Of a stretch of DNA of 64,000 nucleotides, positions 36,617-45,883 are shown one piece after another; the stretch's first letter is position 1, and every line of letters starts with the position of its first letter. A program made the translations under genes and the position numbers. The DNA comes from Bradyrhizobium diazoefficiens (GTDB taxonomy: Bacteria; Pseudomonadota; Alphaproteobacteria; Rhizobiales; Xanthobacteraceae). The notes beneath the pieces were generated by a model. It did no database searches and was not told where the DNA came from. It worked only from the letters and a program-made list of their open reading frames with translations. The stretch lies in assembly GCF_016599855.1 (NCBI RefSeq), contig NZ_CP067041.1, positions 2,232,001-2,296,000 on the forward strand, given 5' to 3'.

Positions 36617-36644
36617 AGCCTAGCATGGAAATCACTGGGAACAA
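36617..36644 (-). promoter_or_regulatory. Probable sigma-70 promoter of the fluoride operon
   Basis: On the minus strand TTGTTC (36644-36639) and TAGGCT (36622-36617) are separated by 16 bases. Transcription would start near 36610, right at the beginning of the riboswitch aptamer. The -35 and -10 are imperfect but well placed. Confidence 0.5.
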
Positions 36645-36829
36645 GTGGGTGGGCGCGCGGCGGCGCAAGCGTGGCGGCATGACGGCAGTTTCGCGCTGGC
36701 GCACGAAAATCCTAACTCGCAAATCTGTAACCTGCAAATCTCTAACCTGAATGTGAAGCACAAGCGATCTTCGCACTTTGCGGCAAGCCGTTTGCATGTC
36801 ACCATCGCGTCATACGACGGGAGGCGGCG

Positions 36830-37693
36830 ATGCGCGTGCTATTCTCGATCGGGGCTGTGCTGGTGGCCGGCGTGCTTGCCGGAGGGGACGTCGCGGGCAT
36901 CGCGGCACCGGGACCCAAATTTGAACCTTCCAAATCTCAACCGCAGCGGCAGGCGGCCGACGGTGATGCACAGTCGGTCGATACCGAGCTGATCCTTGCA
37001 GTCGACGTCTCCTACTCCATGGATATGGACGAGCTCGCGGTCCAGCGCGAGGGCTATGCGCAGGCGATCCAATCGAAAGACTTTTTGCAGGCGCTTAAGG
37101 TTGGCCCCAATGGCAGGATCGCAGTGACCTATTTCGAATGGGCTGCGTCCGGTGACCAGAAGATCATCATCCCCTGGCGCCTCATTGACGGACCGGAGAC
37201 CGCAGATGCGGTTGCGACCGAGATCATGAGGACGCCGGTCCGGCGTGCCTCGCGCACCTCGATATCAGGTGCGATCGGATTTGCGATGCCGCTGTTCGAC
37301 GAGGACCCCTATCACGGACTTCGCCGCGTCATCGACATCTCCGGCGACGGCCCCAACAACAACGGCGGCCCGGTCACCGTGGCGCGCGATGCGGCGCTCG
37401 AGAAGGGCATCGTCATCAACGGCCTGCCGATCATGGTCAAGGAGCCATCCTATTCGACCATGGATATCGACAATCTCGATTATTACTACGAGGATTGCGT
37501 CATTGGCGGGCCCGGCTCGTTCGTGATCGCGATTAAGGATCGCGAGAAGTTCAAGGAGGCGATCCGCACCAAGCTGCTGTTGGAGGTCGCCGGCCGCACG
37601 CCCGAGCGTCCGGTGATGCGCGTTGCGGACAAGGAGCCGCGCGTGAGCTGCCTGATCGGCGAGAAGATCTGGTCGGACCGCTGGGGCCGCTAA
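36830..37693 (+). CDS. DUF1194 family exported vWA-like protein
   Basis: A 287-residue protein with an N-terminal signal-like segment (MRVLFSIGAVLVAGVLAGG). It is followed by a von Willebrand factor A-like DUF1194 domain with the MIDAS-type motif AVDVSYSMDMDE, RVIDISGDGPNNNGGPV and FVIAIKDREKFKEAIRTKL. The metal-dependent adhesion site suggests protein or ligand binding in the periplasm. The function is unknown. It stands alone, oriented away from the fluoride operon. Confidence 0.8.
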   Translation: MRVLFSIGAVLVAGVLAGGDVAGIAAPGPKFEPSKSQPQRQAADGDAQSVDTELILAVDVSYSMDMDELAVQREGYAQAIQSKDFLQALKVGPNGRIAVTYFEWAASGDQKIIIPWRLIDGPETADAVATEIMRTPVRRASRTSISGAIGFAMPLFDEDPYHGLRRVIDISGDGPNNNGGPVTVARDAALEKGIVINGLPIMVKEPSYSTMDIDNLDYYYEDCVIGGPGSFVIAIKDREKFKEAIRTKLLLEVAGRTPERPVMRVADKEPRVSCLIGEKIWSDRWGR

Positions 37694-37846
37694 AGGCTCC
37701 GATGACCGTTTGCCTCATCGGAGCAGGCTCTCGAAATTAACCGCTCGTTAACCGCGGCATGGCCTATTATTTCAGAGTGTTTCTGACGCCGCCTGCCAAT
37801 GCGCGAAAGCAGGTAATGTCGCCGGGGCCATTCACCGAGCGAGCCC

Positions 37847-38479
37847 ATGGCCATCGTCACGCAAAGCACCAGCCAGATTTCGCCCGTCAATGAGCGGATG
37901 TATCATCAGAGCGCCCTGCTCGGCGACTGGAAGGGCAATTGGGCGGGCAACAACCAGCCCGTCGGCTTCAAGGTCGTGAATATCCGAGGCAACCGCGCAC
38001 AGGTCGAGTACACCCATAACGGCCACACCGAACGGGGCATCGCCCAGGTCGACGGTACGCTCATCACCTACGGTGCGCTCACCGTCGGAACCAAGGACGG
38101 CAAGAACCTGGTGCTGCTGTTCTCCGCGGGCGGCGGGAGGCAGACGGCGACGCTGCAGAAGCAGGCGCCCCCGGCAGACGACAACCGCCTCATCGGGAGC
38201 TGGGGCGGCTACTCGCCCGACAATGGCAAGAGCGCGAGCTTCAAGGTGCTATCCGTCAACGGCAACGAGGCGCAGGTTGCCGTCACGACCGACGGCATCA
38301 CCCGCCAGGGCAGCGGCATCGTCTACAAGAACGTCATCATGTTCGGGCAGGCGCAAATCGCGACCGACGACGGCCAGAACGGCAAGATCATCTACCAGGT
38401 CGGCAACAAGTCCTTCCTGGTACCGGTGACGAAATATCCGCCGGCGGATTCATCATCCTCGGTGGACAGGACGGCCTAG
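37847..38479 (+). CDS. Unknown protein with two internal repeats
   Basis: A 210-residue protein without signal peptide or membrane helix. It consists of two related beta-rich halves: LLGDWKGNWAGNNQPVGFKV (from about residue 24) corresponds to LIGSWGGYSPDNGKSASFKV (from about 114), and the next strands NIRGNRAQVEYTHNGHTERG and SVNGNEAQVAVTTDGITRQG align as well. Each half resembles a small lipocalin-like sheet. I do not recognise a named family. Gene order gives no hint, as both neighbours are secreted orphans. Confidence 0.6.
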   Translation: MAIVTQSTSQISPVNERMYHQSALLGDWKGNWAGNNQPVGFKVVNIRGNRAQVEYTHNGHTERGIAQVDGTLITYGALTVGTKDGKNLVLLFSAGGGRQTATLQKQAPPADDNRLIGSWGGYSPDNGKSASFKVLSVNGNEAQVAVTTDGITRQGSGIVYKNVIMFGQAQIATDDGQNGKIIYQVGNKSFLVPVTKYPPADSSSSVDRTA

Positions 38480-38679
38480 CCGCTCACGGCTGCTTCCCGC
38501 TCGTTCGAATGTCTGTTGAGCTGGGGCGGTAGATATCCTTCGACGCGGTCGATACCGACGGCAATCAGGTCATATTCGGGATGGCGATCTCTGGAACCGG
38601 GGGAGGCCCGTGCCGGCTCCACTGGCATTTGCGGCATCGGTCGCTTATAGTTTACGGGCTATTCTGATGGTCATCCGAA

Positions 38680-39270
38680 ATGCCTAAGCTTGTACGTTCC
38701 TGCGATTTTGCCACTCTCCTCGCCGTGATCTGCTTCAGTGCAGCGCCGGCTCATGCGCAGGTCGCGCCCCTGAGGTATTGGATTCCGGGCGGGGCTTTCG
38801 GCTATGGCGGCAGCGCCGACGGCTACGGTGGCTTTCCAAGCTTCAATGCCGGCGGCGCCAATAGCGGATACGACTTTCGCCCCGGCTTCTTTGTCGGAAG
38901 CCAAACTGGCAGTCTCGGCTTGAGCGGTTTCAGCCAGACCGGGCCAGCGAGCAATTTCAGCGCGCTGTCCTACGACAGCACGCAGTTCGGCTACAACATG
39001 AAGAGCGCGGGCGGTTCGCCCGTGACGTTCTTTGCCGGCTTCGACACGCTGAAATATGGAAACGGCATCGGCAGTTCGGTTGCGCCGCTGACCTCCGGCG
39101 CTGCACCCGGCTATGGCGGCTTCGCCGGTGTCGAGTTCAGGCCGACTTCCAACCTCAGCCTGTCGTTCGGGGCCGGGTTCACCCAACGGGACTCGGGCCT
39201 CATGGACAGCGACATCAGATCGAACATGCTGCCGGGCGAGTCGCCGGCGTTGGGTGCACTTCGACGTTAG
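38680..39270 (+). CDS. Exported, probably outer-membrane beta-barrel-like protein
   Basis: A 196-residue protein with signal peptide (about 1-26, cleaved after AHAQ). It is rich in Gly, Ser, Phe and Tyr, with alternating short strands ([54 protein letters not shown]) like a small outer-membrane barrel or a surface protein of Bradyrhizobium. It has no Cys. The last bases overlap the end of the convergent RNA methyltransferase gene by four. No function can be named. Confidence 0.6.
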   Translation: MPKLVRSCDFATLLAVICFSAAPAHAQVAPLRYWIPGGAFGYGGSADGYGGFPSFNAGGANSGYDFRPGFFVGSQTGSLGLSGFSQTGPASNFSALSYDSTQFGYNMKSAGGSPVTFFAGFDTLKYGNGIGSSVAPLTSGAAPGYGGFAGVEFRPTSNLSLSFGAGFTQRDSGLMDSDIRSNMLPGESPALGALRR

Positions 39271-40514
39271 CGCGCAAACTTCGCCACCAGCTCGACATGC
39301 GGTGTGTGGCGGAATTGATCAACCGGCACGACAGTCTCGATCTTATAGCCACCGTCGATCAAGAGCCGCGCGTCGCGGGCGAAGGTCGCGACGTTGCACG
39401 ACACCGCGATCACGACGGGCACCTTGCTCGCAGCGAGCTTTAACGCCTGTGCCTGCGCGCCCTGGCGCGGGGGATCGAGCACGACGGCGTCGAAGTCGCG
39501 TAGCTCCGGCGGGACCAGCGGACGGCGGAACAGGTCGCGCGGCTCGGCCTTGATCGGCTTCAGCCTGGGCGTGCGCGCGGCTCTCGCGAGGGCGGCAATA
39601 GCTCCCGCATCGTTGTCATAGGCCGTGACGCGGGCCTTCTCTGCGAGCCTGAGCGCAAACGGACCGACGCCGCAGAAGAGGTCGAGGACTTCTTTGGCTT
39701 TGCCGATGCGCTCGGCAACGAGAGATGCGAGCGTCTCTTCGCCCGCCACTGTTGCCTGCAGGAACGAGCCCGGTGGCAGCGTCACTTCGGCGCGGCCCAT
39801 TTTAATAGTCGGTGGCAGGCGTTGCAGCACCAGCTCGCCATGCCGCGTCAGCCGCGCCAGGCGATGCTGTTCCGCAACGCGCGAGAGTGCGGTGACCAGC
39901 GGCGTCGGCAGCGGCCCGGAGCCGCGCACGTCCACATCGAGACCGTTGGCCGTGGCGGTGACCTGAATGTCGAGCGGCTTCGTCACCGGCATTTTCGACG
40001 TCAGCGGTTCGGCCAGCGCCCAGGCGGCATCGAGTGCGCCCTCCAGCGCCGGATCGAGGATCGGGCAGCGATGGATCGGGATAACGTCATGCGAGCTCGC
40101 CGCCGAGAAGCCGACCTTGAGCACGTCATGCGTGCCGAAGCGGCCGTGCAGCGTGACGCGGCGGCGGCCGGCGCCGTGGGCATCGATCAGCGGCGCTACC
40201 GTGCAATCGATGCCGGCCTGCGCCAGCGTCTCGACCACGATATTGCGCTTCCAGGCCTGATACGGCACTGCCGCCCAGTGCTGGATCGCGCAGCCGCCGC
40301 AGATGCCGAAATGCGGGCAGAACGGTTGGATGCGCTCGGGGCTGGGGACGTCGACCGCCAGCAGTTTGCGGCGGTCGGGATGATGGCCGGCGACATGATC
40401 GACCTCGACGCTTTCGCCGCCGAGGGTGTAGGGCACGTAGAGCGCATCGCCTGTCGTGAGCGAGACACCGTCGCCGCGATGGCCGACATGATCGATCGTG
40501 ATGCGTTCAACCAC
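39267..40514 (-). CDS. TrmA/RumA-type RNA 5-methyluridine methyltransferase
   Basis: A 415-residue SAM-dependent RNA methyltransferase. An N-terminal TRAM-like domain is followed by the iron-sulphur cluster motif [16 protein letters not shown], a central domain, and the catalytic domain with [25 protein letters not shown] and the nucleophilic Cys in [15 protein letters not shown]. It probably acts on 23S rRNA (RlmC/RlmD-like). The GTG at 40514 overlaps the tlyA stop by 8 bases, indicating coupling of two rRNA modification genes; the frame open to 40607 lies inside tlyA. Confidence 0.85.
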   Translation of the reverse strand: MVERITIDHVGHRGDGVSLTTGDALYVPYTLGGESVEVDHVAGHHPDRRKLLAVDVPSPERIQPFCPHFGICGGCAIQHWAAVPYQAWKRNIVVETLAQAGIDCTVAPLIDAHGAGRRRVTLHGRFGTHDVLKVGFSAASSHDVIPIHRCPILDPALEGALDAAWALAEPLTSKMPVTKPLDIQVTATANGLDVDVRGSGPLPTPLVTALSRVAEQHRLARLTRHGELVLQRLPPTIKMGRAEVTLPPGSFLQATVAGEETLASLVAERIGKAKEVLDLFCGVGPFALRLAEKARVTAYDNDAGAIAALARAARTPRLKPIKAEPRDLFRRPLVPPELRDFDAVVLDPPRQGAQAQALKLAASKVPVVIAVSCNVATFARDARLLIDGGYKIETVVPVDQFRHTPHVELVAKFAR

Positions 40515-41241
40515 GGCGCGCGCCCAGGAAGAATTCGATATTGCCGTCGCCGCCTGCAATCGAGGAGGGAAACACCTCGATGTCGGTGCAGCCGAGCGAC
40601 GCGGCAAAGGCAGCGATGTCGTCGCAGATCTCCTTGTGCACGGCAGCGTCCCGGATGATGCCCTTCTTGTTGTGCTTCCGGTCGGCCTCGAACTGCGGCT
40701 TGATCAGCGCGAGCAGGCTCATGGGGGCAGCTGCGAGCGACAGCGCAACTGGCAGCACGCTCTTCAGCGAAATGAAGCTGACGTCGATGACGACGACATC
40801 GGGCCGCGCCGGCAGCCGCTTGCCCTCGTACCTGCGGATGTCGGTCTCCTCCATTGACACGATCTTGGGATGATCGCGCAACGAGGTGTGGAGCTGGCTG
40901 GTGCCGACGTCGATGGCGAACACTAGGCTCGCGCCGTTGGCCAGCAATACTTCAGTAAAGCCGCCGGTCGAGGCCCCGACGTCAAGGCAGACATGGTCCT
41001 CGATATCGATCGGGTAGCGCTCGAGTGCGCCTGCGAGCTTGACGCCGCCCCGCGACACATAGGGATGCGCCGGCTCGGCCTGGATCACAGCGTCTTCGGC
41101 GATCATCTCCGACGGTTTTGCGACCTGCTTGTTATCAGCCGTGACGAGGCCAGCCTCGATGGCCGTGCGCGCCCGCGCCCGGCTCTCGAACAGGCCGCGC
41201 TCGACCAGCAGAACATCCGCGCGCTTGCGGGCAGGGGACAT
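40507..41241 (-). CDS. tlyA: TlyA family rRNA methyltransferase
   Basis: A 244-residue protein with an N-terminal S4 RNA-binding domain ([20 protein letters not shown]) and an FtsJ-like methyltransferase domain with the SAM site [29 protein letters not shown] and LIKPQFE. TlyA 2'-O-methylates rRNA; loss gives capreomycin resistance in mycobacteria. The old name hemolysin is misleading. It is coupled to the downstream TrmA-type methyltransferase gene by an 8-base overlap. Confidence 0.9.
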   Translation of the reverse strand: MSPARKRADVLLVERGLFESRARARTAIEAGLVTADNKQVAKPSEMIAEDAVIQAEPAHPYVSRGGVKLAGALERYPIDIEDHVCLDVGASTGGFTEVLLANGASLVFAIDVGTSQLHTSLRDHPKIVSMEETDIRRYEGKRLPARPDVVVIDVSFISLKSVLPVALSLAAAPMSLLALIKPQFEADRKHNKKGIIRDAAVHKEICDDIAAFAASLGCTDIEVFPSSIAGGDGNIEFFLGARRG

Positions 41242-41266
41242 CGGATCTCCGGAACAGGATTGCAGC

Positions 41267-41821
41267 TTATGTAGCGATCAATCGCGCGGCTGCCATCCGG
41301 ACGCAAGTCTCGAACGCGGCGAGATCACGCCAGGCATCGATCGGCTGCGCTGCCGGCGTCACCAGCGGGCAGCCGTGCAGCTCCAGCGCATGGATCATCA
41401 TGAGATTGTCGACGAGGCCAAAATCCTCGACCGTCAGCCCCTGCGCGTCGACCAGCCGTCCGTTCTCGGAGGTGACGTTCATGAAACGCGTGGCGCGGTC
41501 GGCATAAGTGGCGCCATCGTTGGAATAGGCCAGGCAAAACTTGCCGCGGCCGGCCATGTAGCCGAGCTCATAGACGGTGCCGGGATCGGCGCCGGCGCCA
41601 CGGAACGGGGTGAGATTGGCAATGATGGCATCGGCCTCGTCCATCATCACCTCGTTGCCGCAGAAGATCTGTCGCGATGCGTCGGGCGCGGTGAGGTCGA
41701 CCGCGTTGTCGAGAGGATAGAGGCCGGTGAGGTCGTGCGCCGCGCAGATATCGACCTTGCGCCGGCCGATCTCAATCGCGTCCGGCAGGAACACGTCGGG
41801 GCCTGCCAGATAGATTTTCAT
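41267..41821 (-). CDS. Nucleoside 2-deoxyribosyltransferase
   Basis: A 184-residue protein of the nucleoside 2-deoxyribosyltransferase family, which moves deoxyribose between bases in salvage or cleaves 2'-deoxynucleosides. Landmarks are KIYLAGPDVFLPDAIEIGRR, the Asp-rich DEADAIIANLTPFRGAGADP and the catalytic Glu in GTVYELGYMAGRGKF. It lies 26 bases before tlyA in the same direction, so the three genes to 39267 may form one transcript. A palindromic repeat separates it from dxs. Confidence 0.8.
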   Translation of the reverse strand: MKIYLAGPDVFLPDAIEIGRRKVDICAAHDLTGLYPLDNAVDLTAPDASRQIFCGNEVMMDEADAIIANLTPFRGAGADPGTVYELGYMAGRGKFCLAYSNDGATYADRATRFMNVTSENGRLVDAQGLTVEDFGLVDNLMMIHALELHGCPLVTPAAQPIDAWRDLAAFETCVRMAAARLIAT

Positions 41822-41876
41822 GGAGTGGATGCTCTGAAGAAATCAGACGAGCTAGAAGCCGCGCGAAAGCTGCGCT

Positions 41877-41993
41877 CCCTCCCCCGCTTGCGGGGGAGGG
41901 TTGGGGAGAGGGTATCTCGGCGACGAAGACTCCCCCAGAGGAGAGAGCCCTCACCCGCGCCTTCGGCGCGACCTCTCCCGCAAGCGGGAGAGG
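41877..41993. repeat. Dispersed intergenic repeat, family B, third copy
   Basis: It starts CCTCCCCCGCTTGCGGGGGA, has CGCGCCTTCGGCGCG in the middle and ends ACCTCTCCCGCAAGCGGGAG. The arrangement matches the copies at 8184 and 9083. It ends 8 bases before the dxs stop codon, so it may end or stabilise the dxs transcript. Confidence 0.75.
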
Positions 41994-42000
41994 TGAACGA

Positions 42001-43929
42001 TCAAGCCAGCTTGACCGTCTCGGTCTTGGCGTCCTTGCCGAGCGCCTCGAACACCTTGGCGACGATGCCCTTGGCGTCGAGACCGGCGCGGGCGTACATC
42101 GCGGCCGGCGTGTCGTGGTCCAGGAACACGTCGGGCAGCACCATGGAGCGGAAGCGCACCATACCGCTGTCGAGCACGCCCTGGTCGGTGAGGAACTGCG
42201 CGACATGCGAGCCGAAGCCGCCGATCGAGCCTTCCTCGACCGTGATCAGGATCTCATGGTCGCGGGCGAGCTTGAGCACCAGCTCGGTGTCGAGCGGCTT
42301 CATGAAGCGCGCGTCGGCGATCGAGGTGGAGAGGCCATGGGCGGCGAGTTCGTCGGCCGCCTTCTCGCATTCGGCCAGACGCGTGCCGAAAGAGAGCAGG
42401 GCGATCTTGTTGCCCTGGCGGATCATGCGGCCCTTGCCGATTTCGAGCGGAATGCCGACCTCGGGCATTTCGATGCCGCGGCCTTCGCCGCGCGGATAGC
42501 GCAGCGAGCTCGGACGGTCATTGATCGAGACCTGGGTCGCCACCATGTGCACGAGCTCGGCCTCATCCGCTGCCGCCATGATCACCATGTTCGGCAGGCA
42601 GCCGAGATAGGCGTTGTCGAACGAGCCGGCATGGGTCGCGCCGTCGGCGCCGACGAGGCCGGCGCGGTCGATGGCGAAGCGGACGGGCAGGTTCTGGATC
42701 GCGACGTCGTGGACGATCTGGTCGTAGCCGCGCTGCAGGAAGGTCGAGTAGATCGCGCAGAACGGCTTATAGCCTTCGGTCGCAAGGCCGGCGGCGAAGG
42801 TCACCGCGTGCTGCTCGGCGATGCCGACGTCGAAGGTGCGGTCCGGGAAAGCCTTGTTGAAGATGTCGACTCCGGTGCCCGACGGCATCGCCGCGGTGAT
42901 GGCGACGATCTTGTCGTCCTTCTGCGCTTCCTTGACGAGGCTCTGGCCGAACACGTTCTGATAGGCCGGCGCGTTCGGCTTTGCTTTCGCCTGGGTGCCG
43001 GTCGCGACGTCGAACTTGACAACGGCGTGGTACTTGTCGGCGGAGGCTTCCGCCGGGCCGTAGCCCTTGCCCTTCTGAGTCACGACATGAACCAGGATCG
43101 GGCCGGTCTCCATGTCGCGCACGTTCTTCAGCACGGGCAGGAGATGGTCGAGATTGTGGCCATCGATCGGGCCGACGTAATAGAAGCCGAGCTCCTCGAA
43201 CAGCGTGCCGCCGTCCATCATGAAGCCACGGGAATATTCCTCGACGCGGTTGGCGCGATTGGCGAGGATCTTCGGCAGCCGCTTGTTGATCTGCTTGGCC
43301 GCATCGCGCAGCGTGCGATAGGTCTTGCCGGAGTAGAGACGCGACAGATAGGCGCTCATGGCGCCGACCGGCGGCGCAATCGACATGTCGTTGTCGTTGA
43401 GGATGACGATCAGGCGCGAGTTCATGGCACCGGCATTGTTCATGGCCTCATAGGCCATGCCCGCCGACATCGCACCGTCACCGATCACTGCGATAACGTT
43501 GTTCTTGCCGCCGGAGAGGTCGCGCGCGACGGCCATGCCGAGACCGGCGGAGATCGAAGTCGAGGAATGCGCTGCGCCGAACGGATCGTAATCGCTCTCG
43601 CTGCGCTTGGTGAAGCCGGACAGGCCGCCGCCGGTGCGCAGCGTGCGGATACGGTCGCGGCGACCGGTAAGGATCTTGTGCGGATAGGCCTGGTGGCCGA
43701 CGTCCCAGATCAGCCGGTCGCGCGGTGTGTCGAAGACGTAGTGGATCGCGGTGGTGAGCTCGACCACGCCGAGACCCGCGCCGAAATGACCGCCGGTCAC
43801 GGAGACGGCATCGATGGTCTCCTGACGCAGCTCGTCGGCCACCTGGCGAACCTGCTCGATCTTGAGCTTACGCAGGTCGTCCGGCGTCCGGATGGTGTCG
43901 AGAAGCGGCGTTTTACTGTATGCGTTCAC
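42001..43929 (-). CDS. dxs: 1-deoxy-D-xylulose-5-phosphate synthase
   Basis: A 643-residue TPP enzyme that condenses pyruvate and glyceraldehyde 3-phosphate, the first step of the MEP isoprenoid pathway. Visible are the TPP motif [20 protein letters not shown] with downstream [29 protein letters not shown], the transketolase central domain with [20 protein letters not shown], and [15 protein letters not shown]. The GTG at 43929 ([10 protein letters not shown]) has GGAAATCGCC upstream. In this group dxs, xseB and the histone-deacetylase-like gene are commonly neighbours, as here. Confidence 0.95.
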   Translation of the reverse strand: MNAYSKTPLLDTIRTPDDLRKLKIEQVRQVADELRQETIDAVSVTGGHFGAGLGVVELTTAIHYVFDTPRDRLIWDVGHQAYPHKILTGRRDRIRTLRTGGGLSGFTKRSESDYDPFGAAHSSTSISAGLGMAVARDLSGGKNNVIAVIGDGAMSAGMAYEAMNNAGAMNSRLIVILNDNDMSIAPPVGAMSAYLSRLYSGKTYRTLRDAAKQINKRLPKILANRANRVEEYSRGFMMDGGTLFEELGFYYVGPIDGHNLDHLLPVLKNVRDMETGPILVHVVTQKGKGYGPAEASADKYHAVVKFDVATGTQAKAKPNAPAYQNVFGQSLVKEAQKDDKIVAITAAMPSGTGVDIFNKAFPDRTFDVGIAEQHAVTFAAGLATEGYKPFCAIYSTFLQRGYDQIVHDVAIQNLPVRFAIDRAGLVGADGATHAGSFDNAYLGCLPNMVIMAAADEAELVHMVATQVSINDRPSSLRYPRGEGRGIEMPEVGIPLEIGKGRMIRQGNKIALLSFGTRLAECEKAADELAAHGLSTSIADARFMKPLDTELVLKLARDHEILITVEEGSIGGFGSHVAQFLTDQGVLDSGMVRFRSMVLPDVFLDHDTPAAMYARAGLDAKGIVAKVFEALGKDAKTETVKLA

Positions 43930-44492
43930 GGCGATTTCCAATTTGTCAGCGCCGGAAGGTCATTCCGGTGCGCGATGGGTTTGCACAATATCGGCGCAGC
44001 GCGAGTCCTTAACCGTCGGAGCCACCTGCACGGGGCAATGCCCCGTCTTCAAGCTTAGGTGAGCTTACGTGCGCTCCGGTTCAGTCTCTGTGATCCCTGT
44101 CACTTAGATCGGCTTCGTCCGTCCCAGCTAATTCATTAGCGATTTGAGGCGCTTGTCCTAGGTTATCGGTCCCCACGTCAAGGCTAACAAAAAGCCACAC
44201 TCCGCGCAGCTTTACACCAAAGCTTGGGCCAAAGCCAACCCGCCGGACTGATTGGGGTTATGCGGATGCAACCGGCGGGCCAATTTGGTTAATCACGGCG
44301 CCGGGGCGGAGGTTCCAATCCTGCCCGGTTCCTTGGCAGGATTCCGGGCGAACAGACGGCATTTGGCAGGACTCACCGGCCAAAAGCGCAGGCCGAAAAT
44401 TGTTCAATTCCGGTGCCGGCTACCCGCGGCGTGCGATCTTGAGAAAGCGCAGGCGATCGGGGCCCGAAATGGGCAGCTTCGAAGGGCGTTGG
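43930..44492. other. Long intergenic region upstream of dxs
   Basis: About 560 bases lie between dxs and xseB on the same strand. The half nearest dxs is relatively AT-rich (GGCTAACAAAAAGCCAC near 44180) and should carry the dxs promoter. Open frames on the plus strand have no ribosome site or family likeness. I see no RNA gene. Confidence 0.4.
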
Positions 44493-44744
44493 TTACTGCA
44501 CGTCGAGCGGCGCGGTACCGGTAGCCTGGCCACTGGCATCGGTCGTGATCTTGTCGACGCGCGCCTCAGCCTGGCGCAAAAGCTCCTCGCAGCGCCGCTT
44601 CAGGGCTTCGCCGCGCTCGTAGATCGTGACGGATTCCTCGAGCGGCACCTTGCCGTCCTCGAGCCGCTTCACGATCCTTTCGAGTTCCTCGATCGCGCGC
44701 TCGAAGGTGAGCCTGCTGACGTCGACTTGGGTATTTTCGGCCAT
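44493..44744 (-). CDS. xseB: Exodeoxyribonuclease VII small subunit
   Basis: An 83-residue helical protein that with XseA forms exonuclease VII, which degrades single-stranded DNA. The family hallmark LTFERAIEELERIVKRLEDG (residues 12-31), then VPLEESVTIYERGEALKRRC, is complete, followed by a short tail. The ATG at 44744 gives the usual length. It lies 74 bases after the histone-deacetylase-like gene on the same strand. xseA is not in the window. Confidence 0.95.
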   Translation of the reverse strand: MAENTQVDVSRLTFERAIEELERIVKRLEDGKVPLEESVTIYERGEALKRRCEELLRQAEARVDKITTDASGQATGTAPLDVQ

Positions 44745-44818
44745 ATCCGTTTCCGATTGCCCGATTCGCTTTCCTGGTAAAACAGCAGAGTTTTGCGGGC
44801 TTAATGTGGCGGGTCGTT

Positions 44819-45748
44819 TCAGGCGCCCATCAGGGCGCCGACATGCGCCGTAACAGATTCTTTCAGTCCCTGCAGGTCGTAGCCGCCTTCGAGCACAGAT
44901 ACAACGCGCCCTCCGGCGGACTTGTCGGCGAGGTCCATCAGCTTGCGTGTGACCCAGGCATAATCCTCCGCGTGCAAATTCAGCGAGGCCAGCGGATCGC
45001 GATAATGCGCGTCGAAGCCTGCCGAGATGATCAGCAGTTCGGGACCGAACTTTTCGAGCTGCGGCAGGATCAGGTTCTCGAACGCGGAGCGGAATTCCGG
45101 CCCGCCGTCTTCCGAGGCGAGCGGCGCGTTGACGATGGTGTCGTGGTCGCCGCGCTCGCCCTTGGCGCCGGTGCCCGGAAATAGCGGCATCTGATGGGTC
45201 GAGCAGTACATCACGGTCGGGTCGGACCAGAAGATGTCCTGGGTGCCGTTGCCGTGATGGACGTCGAAATCGACGATGGCGGCCCGCTTGATGCCGTATT
45301 TGCGCTGCGCATGGCGCGCGGCGATCGCGACATTGTCGAAGAAGCAGAAGCCCATCGGCTTGCCGATCTCGGCATGATGACCGGGCGGGCGCACGGCGAC
45401 GAAGGCGTTGCGGTGCTCGCCATTCATCACCGCTTCGGTTGCCGCCACCGCGCCACCGACGCCGCGCATCACCGCTTCCCACGTGCCAGGAGACATCGAG
45501 GTGTCGCCGTCGAGATAGACCTGGCCGCTAGTCGGCGCGATGTGGCGGAGCTCGGTGACGTAATGTTCGTTGTGGCAGAGCGTGACGAGATCGAGATCGC
45601 CCTCGGGCGCCTTGTCGCGCGCCAGGAACTGGAAGCGCTCATGCGACAACGCTTCCTCCACCGCGCGCAGGCGGTCGGGCCTTTCAGGGTGTCCGGGCGG
45701 CGTGACGTGGTCGAGGCAGGCCTTGTGGGAGAGAAGAAGCGTGCTCAT
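44819..45748 (-). CDS. Histone deacetylase-like amidohydrolase (AcuC/AphA family)
   Basis: A 309-residue zinc hydrolase of the arginase/deacetylase fold. Active-site features are RPPGHHAEIGKPMGFCFFDN, the metal-binding VDFDVHHGNGTQDIFW, and AGFDAHYRDPLASLNL with the last Asp ligand. Bacterial members deacetylate acetyl-polyamines, acetyl-lysine or acetoin-related compounds; the substrate here is open. The ATG at 45748 with GAGGCCGACC is better than the longer frame. It is the first of a unit with xseB and perhaps dxs. Confidence 0.9.
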   Translation of the reverse strand: MSTLLLSHKACLDHVTPPGHPERPDRLRAVEEALSHERFQFLARDKAPEGDLDLVTLCHNEHYVTELRHIAPTSGQVYLDGDTSMSPGTWEAVMRGVGGAVAATEAVMNGEHRNAFVAVRPPGHHAEIGKPMGFCFFDNVAIAARHAQRKYGIKRAAIVDFDVHHGNGTQDIFWSDPTVMYCSTHQMPLFPGTGAKGERGDHDTIVNAPLASEDGGPEFRSAFENLILPQLEKFGPELLIISAGFDAHYRDPLASLNLHAEDYAWVTRKLMDLADKSAGGRVVSVLEGGYDLQGLKESVTAHVGALMGA

Positions 45749-45883
45749 CAGGTCGGCCTCACTGGGAACGAACTCTCGATGTCGCTTGGCGCATCCGGCG
45801 CCAAAACGCAATGCGAATCCCAATCTAGACATTCCATAGGGAATGGCAAAGGGCCGTTCCGTTCCGCCCAGGTTCGATCCGGA

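Noticed and set aside
42115..44058. 647-codon plus-strand frame opposite dxs
   Set aside because: Antisense shadow of dxs; composition is rich in Arg, Val and Asp with no domain.
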